From Parasponia andersonii (taxonomy: Eukaryota > Streptophyta > Magnoliopsida > Rosales > Cannabaceae), in contig JXTB01000503.1 in NCBI GenBank assembly GCA_002914805.1, forward strand, positions 219,000 to 282,999: a stretch of 64,000 nucleotides of DNA. The letters are read 5' to 3'. The notes beneath the pieces are model-generated. The model worked only from the letters and a program-made list of their open reading frames with translations. It did no database searches and was not told where the DNA came from. Of the stretch, positions 25,501 through 37,021 are shown piece by piece (within the stretch, counting starts at the first letter, position 1; every line of letters begins with the position of its first letter). The position numbers and the translations under genes are program-made.

Positions 25501-26529
25501 ACCCTCGCTTCAAATCTTTGTTGGCTTTTGTTTCTAGTTCTCGTCCTCGTTATTTATTCTAATTTAGATTTCACTTTTTGTTTCTGTTCTAGTGATAATC
25601 ATTTTAGTTCTTGTACGTTTATTGGTGTGGATTGAAATTGGATTCTAATTCTGGTTCTCGTATTAATTTTAGATTGAGCTTGAGTTTGAGTTATGGTTCT
25701 TGTTCTCATTATTTTTACCATCACTTTGATTCTAACTCTTCATCAGAAGATTTGCATAGAGGCATTGTATTTTGGTTCTTTTTTTTTTGATTTTTTCTTT
25801 CGTTTCAAATTGTATGTTTCTGGAGTACTCTTGTTTGTTTGTTTTCATTTCTTATGATACTTGATGATTATGCCCTTTTGGGAATGTGTTTTAAGACGAC
25901 TTACATGGTTCTTCTTCTGACAAAACCTTACATTCTCATGATTTTTTGTGACTATAATTCTGTGGCTTGTGGTTATACTATACTTGTATTCTTAATATTT
26001 CTTTCTTGGTTGATTTCTGATATGTGTATTGTTTCTTGTACGAAGCTAGAAAGAATTTCAATACTGAAGAATACTTCAAACTACCGAGGTATATATCCAT
26101 TCTTGTGTGTTGATATGGATTTTCACGTTATGTTTATATTTATGTTTGTGTATTGGATTTGCACTTTGCACTCGGTTGTGTTTGTAACATTATTTTGAAT
26201 AATTTTTCCTTTGTTTATGAATAAATAATCAGGGATTTTATACCTGAGAGCACCCATAATATTTACACTTCTAGTGCCGGTTTGGGTGAAAATCTCTCTC
26301 ACAATTTGTCTTTTGGTGAGGGAACGAATAAGAATAATTGGCCAAAATTTAAAAATGAAAAAAAAAAACTGAGATTTTCCCTGAAAAACGAAAGTATAAA
26401 AATGTACGAAAATATAAAAATGTGTTAGTGGCATTAACATTACTGCGTAGACGGTAGATCCTTCGTTTCTGTCATTCCATACAGAAAAAACCCACAAAAA
26501 AGAACCCTAAAATTCTTTTGTATTCACAG
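22533..26529. other. Long AT-rich intergenic region
   Basis: The first few hundred bases are the COX7a-like 3' UTR. Open frames of 94-100 aa on both strands at 23056-23446 overlap each other and have no recognisable domain. The stretch 24340-24960 is a low-complexity block repeating ATATCGATATT and GAAAATTT motifs, probably an old non-autonomous transposon. The part from 25440 to 26200 is AT-rich with an open frame (25839-26198) without a known domain. I see no convincing gene. Confidence 0.5.
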
Positions 26530-26565
26530 ATGGAAGTCCATCAAAATTAGGTCAATGAAGGTCTG
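26530..26565 (+). promoter_or_regulatory. Two very short upstream ORFs before the F-box start
   Basis: ATG at 26530 opens a six-codon frame MEVHQN ending in TAG at 26550. ATG at 26554 opens MKV ending in TGA at 26565. The F-box ATG follows at 26569, three bases later. If both lie in the mRNA they could limit translation of the main frame. Confidence 0.5.
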
Positions 26566-26568
26566 ATC

Positions 26569-29059
26569 ATGGCTCCAACACCGACCCATTTCTTGCCCGA
26601 CCCAGTCATCCACAACATCCTGGCTTTTCTTCCTCCAAAACACGCAATTCGAGCCTCTGCTTCCTCCAAACAGTGGCGATCGGCTTGGATTTCGTCTCCC
26701 GTCGTGAGCTTCGATGAAAGCTCCGTACCTTTCAAAGGTCCAGAATTCTTCGATTACGCGGACCGGTCTTTGGAGCTCTGGCTCAATCGCTGCCATGACG
26801 ACCGGTTCACTATGGAAAGGCTTTCGCTCTGTGCCGACCTCGTTGATGAACAATCATTTTCTCGCTTCGTCCAGTTGGTCGCCGTTGCCACAACGAAGCG
26901 TAATTTCAAGGTAATAGAACTTCGAAGCTGCTCTGAAGATTTCTGGGTTTTGTTTAATTGCGCTTCTTTGTGGTCATTGCTTTTCGAATCGAAATCGCTC
27001 GAACTTTTGCGTTTGAAAAGCTTTGGTATACTCATGGCGAGTTCATTAGTGACTACGTGTTCTTTGAAGAAGCTTATTGTGAGTTGTTCATGTATAGATG
27101 ACAATAGCTTAAAGAATTTGTTGTCCTGTTTCCCTTTGTTGGAAAATTTAGTCTTGGAATACTGCTTCGGGTTCTCAGAATTGCGTGTTTCATGTCCGAA
27201 ACTCAGAACAATGAAGGTGAGCTATTATGATTACTCGGCTCCGAATGTGGTGATCGAAGCGAAGAATCTCCGGTCTTTCGTTTACATCAGGTCTTTAAAC
27301 ACTCCTGGTGGTATTAGCTTTTTGAATTGTAAGTTACTGACGAGTTTGCAAATCGAGCGTGTGGATTTCGGTCCCCCGGATGCCATTGATGAGTACATTT
27401 CGCAAATTCCGTTGCTTGAGAATTTGGCAATATTGGACTCCGGATTGACTGGGACTGGGAGTTTTCAGATATCTCACTCTAATCTTAAGAGCTTGAAGAT
27501 TCAATACTGCTGGGGATTGTCCAAGGCTGAGATCAACACTCCGAATCTTTGTTTGTTTAAATATGGTGGTACCATTTTTCAGTTGTCCACCTTTAGATAC
27601 TGTTCTTCTGGGTTGCTTAAGGCTGAAGTCGGGTTGGCCATGGGTTCTCTTGAGTGGACTCAATGGTTTTGGTTCATTAAACTGAGAAACTTCCTTGAAA
27701 GTTTTAGCAAATGCAAAGCATTGACGGTGCATTGTTACTTACAGGTAACATTGATTTTAAGCTTTTGATTTTTGACATTTTGCTAGCTGTTTTTCAAATC
27801 TATATTCACACAAACACACTTTATGATTTAGGGATTTCCTGAAGAACTCAAGGATCACTGTTTGCTTCCTGATCCTTTATATGAAGTGAAGCATTTGAAT
27901 ATCACGAATAGAAAGCTCCCAACCGCCGACTACACTCGTCTTGTGGGTGCAATGATAGAGCTTTTTCCTTGTGTAGAAACCCTGTTTCTGAAGACAGGTT
28001 TTGCTAAAATCTTCATTGAGGTACAATTGAATTTTTCATTTTTTGGATGAGGCAAATAAAGGCAGAATAGTTTTGGTGACTAGCTGACTGCTTTTACTCG
28101 CAAACTTTTATGTTCATTGAGCTTATGAAGATATGCTACTGCTCTGCAATAGCTAGACATCCAAAATACACATTACACCGTGACTATGTGAAAAGCCGTA
28201 GATTTTTGGCATAGCAGTTAGAAATAACAGTTTTAACTTGTAGCTCATTCTGATAGATTCAAGTAGAAATTTGATAGATACAGATAGATGCATGCTGTTT
28301 AGTTCAGTTTGTAGTTCTCTTAGATCGCAATAATGAGCCATGGCAAGGGTTGACTGGTTGAAAGAGTGAGTTGCTTCTTTTTAAGTTTCATTTTTCCCCC
28401 TCAAAAAAGAAATTTTCATTTTTTCCAACTGTTGCCACTTATTGATTTGCTGCTTATACATATTACTGAACGATATTAATTTCTATTAGACAATATTTGT
28501 ATCTCTGATATATAGCGTTTATTTAATTATTTTTAAGGGCGGAAAATGAAACTTGAAAAGAAGTAACACTTATTGATTTGCTGCTTAAACATATTACTGA
28601 ACGATATTAATTTCTATTAGACAATATTTGTATCTCTAATATATTGCGTTTATTTTTTATTAAAATTGCAGTTTGGTGAAGATAGATCTTTCTCTTTGAA
28701 CTGGCAAGAAACTATCAACATCTCTGATAGTGATGAACAAAACAGAATATTTCAATCTATTAGTGAGGCCATTGATGATATTGTGAAGGTTAGCCAAATT
28801 TAAGCATGTAGTAAGAACATTATTTCAAGAATTGAATGTTGACAAACCAAGGGGGCAGCTACCCACAGCTGGTGATCCGAGTGGGAACTATGCTTCCCCC
28901 CAATTTTATTTGATTTTATTTTCTGAAAAACACTTTTGTTCATTTGTTTGTTTTATGTATAGTGAGCTAATCATGTTAAATATATTTCAGTGGCTTAGTT
29001 GGACAGGGAAAGATATTCCTAATCGAACAGAAGATCTGCATCCACATACTCTTATTTGA
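26569..29059 (+). CDS. F-box/LRR-repeat protein, intact, 4 exons
   Basis: Likely substrate-recognition subunit of an SCF ubiquitin ligase, binding SKP1/ASK through its F-box. Exons 26569-27744, 27832-28020, 28672-28788 and 28991-29059 join in frame (517 codons, 516 aa). The F-box is at about residues 8-45 (FLPDPVIHNILAFLPPKHAI then RASASSKQWRSAW). A long leucine-rich region follows, with repeats such as LSCFPLLENLVLEYC, SCPKLRTMKV and HSNLKSLKIQYCW. The C-terminal exons encode PLYEVKHLNITNRKLP, then LFPCVETLFL, then a short acidic and Ser-rich tail. This order resembles plant F-box/LRR families that expand by tandem duplication. Three decayed relatives lie downstream on the same strand. The target protein cannot be read from the sequence. 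Confidence 0.88.
28436..28655. repeat. Direct duplication of ~89 bp inside intron 2 of the F-box gene
   Basis: The segment CACTTATTGATTTGCTGCTT at 28436-28524 is repeated at 28567-28655 with only a few substitutions, 131 bp apart. The second copy ends about 16 bp before the exon 3 acceptor at 28671. It looks like a local duplication of intron sequence. Confidence 0.85.
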
Positions 29060-32000
29060 ATGTATGAAATTAATCACTGTGATCTTAATTTTTTTTTTTT
29101 TAATTCAAAATATTTATTCTGGATTAGTCTTTTTCATTCAGTTTCTTCTCCTTAAATGCTGGCAGAATTTACACATCATGTGTCTTGTTATTTGTTATTA
29201 TTGGATGTCGTTAGTTGTCTGCTTCTTGAGTAAAGCATGACATAGTTTACAAAATATACCTTAATATAGCTTCAGATGACTCTTTCAACTCTGCTTTTCA
29301 GCTGTTATTCCATATGGTCTGTAGTATTTATAATCTTATTTTCACTTGGTTTCTTGCTTAATTGCAGTTAGGATATTAAAGTCTATCCTGCTTGTGGGAT
29401 TACAACTTCGGCACAACTTGTGTATGTGGATGTAGAGTTTATGCATGTGAGAATTACTTGTCACCCTTCTGAACAAATGTAGATTACATAATTAATTAGA
29501 TGTTACTACAAAGGAAGAATGAATGAGCTACTTTTCACCCTTGTGTGTATGTGGATGAATGAGCTGCTTTTTCAACTGTAGTTTTAGGACTTTCGGTATC
29601 AATAGGAGGGGGAGCGAAAATGGAAATAAGAATTTCCATTTTTGTTTTCCGTTTCTCCATTGTATTCTTTTCTAACATCTATATTGACAGTAGCCTATCA
29701 AATGATTATTATCTGATCATGGATAAATGATTCAATTTATCCCCGTTCCATAAATTTGATTTAATTTTATTCAAATGAGTTTTTTTTTTTTTTCCGTCAT
29801 TTAAATAAAGTTATTTCAAATAAAGGGTACTTTTCTTCCACTTATTGTGTCGCTTTTGTTTGGTTCACTTCAATGCGGGATTTTTTTTGGACGTAAATCC
29901 ACATAAACCTAAAAGCTTTCATTATTTTAGGTTATCCTAAAGTAGTTATTTTGAAGAGTTACAAAAAAGGGGAGTTTTAAATCAATCAGCCATTAGACTA
30001 AGTACATCCATTTTCTTTTAACATCCAAAAAAAAAAAAGTTGTTCTATTATTTTTTTATTTTTATTTTTGTACATTCATTATATTCTAAAAATATATATA
30101 TTTTCTTTACTTTGTATATTCTTTATTCAATCATGCATGGATTAAGTACATTCGTTTTCTTTTTACATAAAATTTTTTTTCTATTATTTTGTTTGTTCTT
30201 TGTACATTGAATTTATTCCAAAAATACTTTTTTTTTTTTTTTTTAACTTTGTACATTCCTTATTTTGTTATAGTAAAACGAAAAGCTATTATTAAATTAA
30301 GTTTTACTATGTTTATCTAATTTTGATTTTTTTTTTTTAAATTTTAAGTTTTTTATTATTTTTTATTTTTTATATATAAGTTTTTTAATTTTTCCTCTCC
30401 TTTTCTTCTTTTCATCCATTTTATTTTTCTTAGAAAGATAAATGAAAAAAATTCGTCGCACTTTTTCCCCCCTCTCTTAGGATATTTAGATATTTTAAAA
30501 CTTCAATATTTAGGATTCTTATGTAGGTATTAGAAATTTAGCATCATTCCTAATCTCAAACTTCCTGAAACCTAGATCATACTCTTATTTGTGGTTTGAG
30601 AATTGGTCTAAATTCTTTGCAAGATAATAGAAAAATTATACCAATGTGTATCTAGAAGAAGTATGAGGAGGAAAAGAAGAAATGTTTATGTGAAAAAAAA
30701 GAACTCACTTTTGTCTCTATATATTCTTCTCTTGGATCTTCTAATTCTTCTAATTCTTTATTCGAGTGTCGTTGCTCATTGTTTTTATTTTAATATTCTG
30801 AAGAATAAAAAAAATATCCTTCTCCTAGGGTTTACAGATTTCATACGTCTTTTTTTTTTTTTCTCTTCTTCTTCTTTTCTTTTCTTTATTTTTTTTACGG
30901 CTATTCTCACCGTATAACTATAATTGATAAATTTAAGATTGATAATTTAAAATTCTTAAATTGTCCTTTTTAATAATTCTAATTTGAGATAAAATTGTAA
31001 CCAAAATTACGAACTTAGTCCAATTTTTGATGAATCCAAGACTAACAACAAAAAAATCATTTTGGCTCAAAAGATTCCATTTACATCCATTTCCACGTGA
31101 TAAATTCGAGTTGGTTCAGCTAACATATCTATAACAATTATAGAAAGAGGAATATGTCTTGGGAAGCTTGAAATATTCTAGCTGCTTAACCCATTTTTTA
31201 AATATATTTGGTGTTATGGTTAAGCTCTCACGACAGATGTAACCATTACTTTTTTTTTTTTTTTTTAATCGCAATATGAATGTAACATTTTTTTTGGAAA
31301 GCAATCTAAATGTAACCAAAAAAGCAAAACCCTTATGAGTGTTATGATATTTTAAGTGGGCCCCACATAATGTGTTGAATTTGTGCAAGTTTCTATTATT
31401 ATTTTTTCCCTTATGAACTCTGAGATAAATATTTAAGTGATGATATCTTATCCCAAAAAAATAAAAATAAAAGTGCTGATAAATATTTTCTTTTAAAAAC
31501 TTTTCTCCAGATTGTTTTTTTCTTGTAACTCGATATATTTAAAAATTAAAGAGAAAAAAATTTTAAAAAGTACATTAAAAAAAGTTAAACAAGTTGTTTT
31601 TTTAATTAGACATACTTTTGCTTTTAGTTTTTGGTGTACGATTATTTTTATTTTTATTTTCTTTTCGTTTTATTTTATCTTTTCCAAATTTGTTGTCTTC
31701 TCAGATTTTATATTTTTTAAAAAAGTGTCCTAATGCCTTTTTTTTATTTATTTATTTTGTAAATATCTATTCTTGGCTCATGACTATTTTCTAATTGATT
31801 GTTTTTGCTTAAAAATAATAGATATCTTCAATGTAATAAAAATCATCAATTAATGAGAAAATAGAGCATTATTAATTAGTATCGGAAGACGATTAGAAAT
31901 TTTAAAGACTAAAATATATATTATTGTTGATTAGTAGTGGACAAGAATAGATAGTAAGGTAATTATCAAATGCAATGTAATTGGATTCTTTATTCTTGAG

Positions 32001-32260
32001 TGGTTTTCATTTATTAATGAGTAGTAGACAAGAGACATTTGGCCATTGTAGTTCCATTTCATGGTAAAAGTCTTGTGTATATTTATGTTTGCATTATTAT
32101 AACTTGTTAAGATTACTACTTGAACTTTATGTCAATAAACTTATATACTATATATTTAGTACGTATCATGTGTTGAAGATGATAATGCATGGAATTGGAT
32201 ATGATTATGGATTTTTAATTATTATTATTATCGATCATGCTTATAGTGATCATATAATTG

Positions 32261-32261
<1 letters not shown>
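29060..32261. other. AT-rich intergenic region downstream of the intact F-box gene
   Basis: The first roughly 500 bases are the 3' UTR and flank; 29450-29540 is clearly similar to 50460-50540, evidence that the flank was duplicated with the F-box locus. From 29750 onward the sequence is low complexity with long T and A runs, and open frames at 30663-30917 and 31512-31733 are compositional. No gene is seen. Confidence 0.55.

Positions 32262-32291
<30 letters not shown>
32262..32291. repeat. (AT)n microsatellite at the copia insertion site
   Basis: About 15 AT units abut the left end of the copia element, so its target duplication on this side is not readable. Confidence 0.9.
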
Positions 32292-32295
<4 letters not shown>

Positions 32296-32536
32296 GAAGA
32301 ATAGGAGAAAAGTACACGGCACTTGCAGTGTATTCACTTATATGATAAAAAAGTTTACAACTGATTTTATAGACTAGGATTAGGAGAAAAATAAAATAAA
32401 ATCAGATCTTATCCTAATCAAGTCTTTGATTCTATAAATCAGGATAACAAATCTATGAGATAAAAAAAATTAACAGCTAATAATTTTTGAATACAAAATC
32501 TGAAAGATAAATCAAGAAATATGAAAATATCCAACA
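32292..32536 (-). repeat. Copia 3' LTR (245 bp)
   Basis: On the minus strand the LTR runs from TGTTGGATATT to CTATTCTTCCTCA, with TG...CA ends. It matches the split right LTR across about 220 bp, with scattered substitutions and a roughly ten-base length difference near 32425. Confidence 0.9.
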
Positions 32537-32543
32537 CTCCTCC

Positions 32544-35500
32544 TCAAACTGGATTATAGATATTCAACATTCCCAGCTTGTCAATTAGCTTCTCAAACAT
32601 AGGTCTTCCGGGGCTCTTAGTTAACAAGTCTGGTGTTTGCTCTGATATGGGAATATATGTCATACATATTATCCAATTCTTTATTTTCTCTTTAATGAAG
32701 TGACGGTCCATCTCGACATGTTTGGTTTGATCATGATATACAGGATTATGAGCTATGCTTATAGCAGCCTTGTTATCACAGTAGAGTTTTGTAGAACCTT
32801 TATTTGCAAACTTGAGCTCTTCAAGTACCATTTTAAGCTACAGTAACTCAAAAATTCCCTGAACAACTGCTCTAAACTCGACTTCAGCACTATTTCTGGC
32901 TACAATTGGTTGTTTCTTACTTTTTCAAGTTACTAAATTTCTCCAGAAAAATGTGCAATAACCCGAAGTTGACCGTCTATCATTCACAGAACTAGCTCAA
33001 TTCGCATCTGTAAATGCTTCAATATTCCTTCCAGTATTCTTTCTAAAAAACAATCCTTTCCCTAGAGTTCCTTTCAAGTATTTTAGTATTCGATACACAG
33101 CTTCCATATGGACTTCACATGGTGAGTGCATAAATTGACTCACAGTGCTAACAGCAAAAGCAATATCTGGTCTAACATGGGAGAGATAAATAAGTTTTTC
33201 CACCAGACGTTGGTATCTTCCTTTATCAACTGGAGTTCCATCAACACATTCTCCCAATTTATTACTAGGATCCATTGGAGTCTCTATAGGTTTGCAGCCC
33301 ATCATATTTGTCTCTTTCAAAAGATCAAGCACGTATTTCCTCTGGGAAACTAAAATTCCAAACTTGTTCCTTATCACTTCCATGCCTAAAAAATATCTCA
33401 TATGGCCCAAATCTTTAATTTCAAATTCGGTTGCAAGAGATTTATTTAATCTCTCCATTTCATCTTTATCACCCCCGGTCAAAATGATATCATCCACATA
33501 AACAATGAGGATGGTTACCATCTTGTTCTAATGTCTAAAGAATAGAGTGTGATCTGTTTAAGTTTGACTATATCATTGTTGTAGAATTGCCTTTGTGAAT
33601 TTGTCAAACCAGGCTCGAAGAGATTGCTTTAATCCGTAAAGAGATTTTCTCAATTTACACACTTGCCTATGATGTTTCCCCTCGTCAAAACCTAGTGGAA
33701 GATCTATATACACCTCTTCTTCCAAGTCACCGTTAAGAAATGCATTCTTAACATCAAGTTGTTGCAACTTCCAATCCAAATTTGCCACAAGAGACAATAA
33801 GATGCGGACAGTGTTTAACTTTATCACGGGAGCAAAGGTCTCCTAGTCATCAATACCATAAGTCTGCGTGAATCCTTTTGTAACAAGTCTCGCTTTGTAT
33901 CGCTCTATAGAACCATTTGAGTTGTATTTAACTGTGAAGACCCATTTAAACCTAACAGGAGTCTTCCCTTCTGGTTTCTTCACTATCTCCCAAGTTCCAT
34001 TTTTTTTCAAGAGCTTGCATTTCTTCTAAAACTGCCTTTTTCCATTCTGGGCTTTTTTTTAGCTTCATTAATATTCTTGGAAATTTCTAGACCTGAAAGG
34101 TTAATAACCAGAATACAGACTGCAGGAGCCAAATGGTCATATGAGACATAATGAGAAATTGGATATTGGGTACATGACCGAATACCCTTTCTTAGGGCAA
34201 TGAAAACATCAAGGTCGTCTATTATAGGGAGAGGATCTAGTGATTGTGTACCTACTTCCAGTTCAGATTCTTGACGAGGCAAGGGATTCAAAGATTCCTC
34301 TACTCTTGTTGAATTTTTTCTTCGTGTATAAACAAGCAATTCAGGTTGTTGTTGTTATTATGATTCTCACCCCTGTGTTCAAATTATTTTCAGTAGGTAA
34401 CATTATCTCGGCTGTCTCAGATGGTATTGGAAGATTAATTTCGGATGAGATAGGAATATTAGGTGATGATGGCAATGTTACTTTCCAAAAATTGTCTTCT
34501 TGTTGATTCTCCCCCTGAAGAGAATTTTTGCTATAGAATGGGTGATTTTCAAAGAAAGTGATATCCATTGAGACAAAATATTTGTTTTTTTTTTTCTGGG
34601 GAATAACACCTATAACCTTTTTGAGTTATCAAGTAGCCAAGAAAAATACTCTTAAAGGCACGAGGGTCAAGTTTTGATCGATCTAGAGAATGATTATGGA
34701 CAAAAGAGATGCAACCAAACACTTTAAGAGGTAAGGAAGAAAAAGTATGTGCCTAGGGAAAGATGTGTGTGAATGGACTGAGTGGAGTTTGGTAGTTAAG
34801 AAAACGAGTAGGCATATGATTTATTAAGTATGAGGTAGTGAGAATGGCATCGCACCAAAACTATTTTGGGACATTGGTAGTAAACATGAGTGAATGTGCA
34901 ACTTCAAGAAGACGTTGATTTTTTCTTTCAGCAATCTCATTTTGTCGTGGGGTATTAATACAAGTACTTTGGTGTATGATCCCATTTTGTATAAGGTAGT
35001 CTCTAAGAATTGAATTAAAGTATTCCTTCCCATTATCAGTATGCAAGATTTGTATTCTTTCATGAAATTGATTTTGAATCATGACATGAAAGTTTTTAAA
35101 CATTTGTTCAGCATCTGATTTTTCTTTTAAAAGGTACACCCAACACACCCTTGTATGATCATCGATAAACGTAATAAACCATTTAAAGCTATTTTGATTT
35201 TTAACACGGGAAGGACCCCACATGTCACTATGAATCATTATAAATGGTTTAGAAGCTTTGTACGAGTGAGAAGGGTAGGATGCACGATGCTGCTTAACTA
35301 ATTGGCACACATCACACTGAAGTTTAACAAGATCTTTATTACGAAACAAAGAGGAAATAAATATTTTTGATAACGAAAACTTGGATGACTTAACCTACGA
35401 TTCCATAACATTATTTCTTGGTCTCCAGATTCAGATGAAAAATCACAGCTGGTAGTATGAGCTTGTTTATACACACTAAAATTCTTCTCAAAGTAATAGA

Positions 35501-36934
35501 GTCCTCCATATTCTCTAGCACTGCCAATCCTCTTCCCGGAAAGCTGGCCCTGAAAATCACAAGTTTGTGAGGAAAATGTCACTAAGCAATTTAGATCTTT
35601 TGTCAATTTTCTAATAGAAAGAAGATTACAGGCCAATTTAGGAACATGAAGAACAGAAGTAAGACTGATATTAGGAGCAATATTAATTGTACCAATTCCT
35701 GCCACTGTAGAGAGTGTCCCATCTACAACTCTAATATTAATATTTCCTGGACTGGGTTTGTAAGAAGAAAAAATAGTCGAATGACCAGTCATATGATTAG
35801 TAGCCTCAGAATCAATTATCCAGGGTTCCCAAATTGCATGTGGGTCACTAATAGCAGTCAAGAAAGTACCTCTTTGAGCCAAAAGTGATGTACTTGGTGG
35901 CTGTGAAGGAGTTAACAGTTTGTAGAATTACTGCAATTGGTCTTTACTTAAAGACAATTGGTACATCTCACTGTTTTCCTTCTTTTCTACTGCTCCAGTT
36001 TTGACGGTTGCTGCTTAGAAGCCCCTTGAATCTCGTCGATGCACTTTTTCTCTCCAGTTCGCAGGTCTACCATGGATTTTCCAGCATGTTTCACGAGTAT
36101 AGTATGGTTGATTACAATGATCACACCAAAGATTGCTACCCTTTCTTCCTATTCTAAAATCATTGTTCTTGAAGTTGTCTTGATTATGAACAGTGAGTGC
36201 TGAACTATTTTCGAGTGCATTGGTTTGGATTATTTTTGATTTACCAAGCATCTTTTGCTTCCTGCTCTCCTAACGACGCACTTCTGAGAATATGTCCCCG
36301 GCATCAGGCAGAGGCTTAATGGCAAGGACACGATCAAGAACTTCATCCAATTCCTTGTTAAGCCCCGAGAAAAAATCGTAAATCCATTCCTTTTCAACAA
36401 TCTGCCTATACAAGGCTGCATCTTCTGGACAACTCCATCTATATTCATTGAATAAATCCAGTTCCTGCCATAAATTTGTTAAAGCATTAAAATAATCTGT
36501 GATATCCATATCACCTTATTTCAGATTTCTTGCTTTGTCCCATTGCTCGCATATCTTGTTTGAATTTTCTAGATTAGAATATCATTTTTTTATGGCATCC
36601 CACATAATTTTCGTTGTAGGATAGAGTATAAAATTTTTGCTGATCTTGTCCTCCATAGAATTGATTAGCCACGCCATAACAATGGAGTTCTTAGCATCCC
36701 ACATTTGAAAGGTAGGGTCATCTTCTTGTGGTTTTTGTTTCGAACCAGTGAGATACCCCATTTTTGCTCGCCCATATATAACCATTTGGACAGATGTTGA
36801 CCATTCAAGGAAGTTTTTGCCATTGAATTTGTGGGATGTGATTTAAAGAGATGCTGAAGAGGAATCGGATACTGCAATAGAAGCAATTGTAGGGGTCGTC
36901 TGGACAGTCTCCGATGAGACCACCAAGTCGTCAA
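32544..36934 (-). pseudogene. Copia gag-pol remnant (Gag, protease, integrase, RT, RNase H)
   Basis: Fragments lie in several frames. Gag (36934-36015) includes WLINSMEDKISKNFILYP and a zinc knuckle CDHCNQPYYTRETC in which the expected His is Tyr. The protease region (35882-35298) carries DSEATNHMTG where active copies read DSGA. Integrase (35349-34861) keeps MWGPS, FIDDHTR and HTDNGKEYF with a plausible D-D-E set. Reverse transcriptase (33827-32997) has DVKNAFLNGDLEEEVY, SLYGLKQS and the YVDD active site, separated by a break at about 33521-33573. RNase H (32831-32544) has LYCDNKAAISIAHNPVYHD. The link TDADW is broken by a stop in place of Trp near 32998. At least five breaks exclude a working polyprotein. 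Confidence 0.93.
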
Positions 36935-36999
36935 CCCTGCTTATTCTGGTCAATGCCGATTTATACATACTTCCCTCAACTATTCAAGCTCTGATACCA

Positions 37000-37021
37000 T
37001 GAAGAAGAATAGGAGAAAAGT
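37000..37021 (-). repeat. Inner stub of copia 5' LTR, left of the nested insertion
   Basis: TGAAGAAGAATAGGAGAAAA matches the end of the intact LTR at 32292-32312. The last five bases, AAAGT at 37017-37021, are one copy of the target duplication made by the nested element. Confidence 0.88.

Noticed and set aside
32262..32291. Target duplication for the copia element
   Set aside because: The left flank is an AT microsatellite and the right LTR terminus is lost, so no duplication can be demonstrated.
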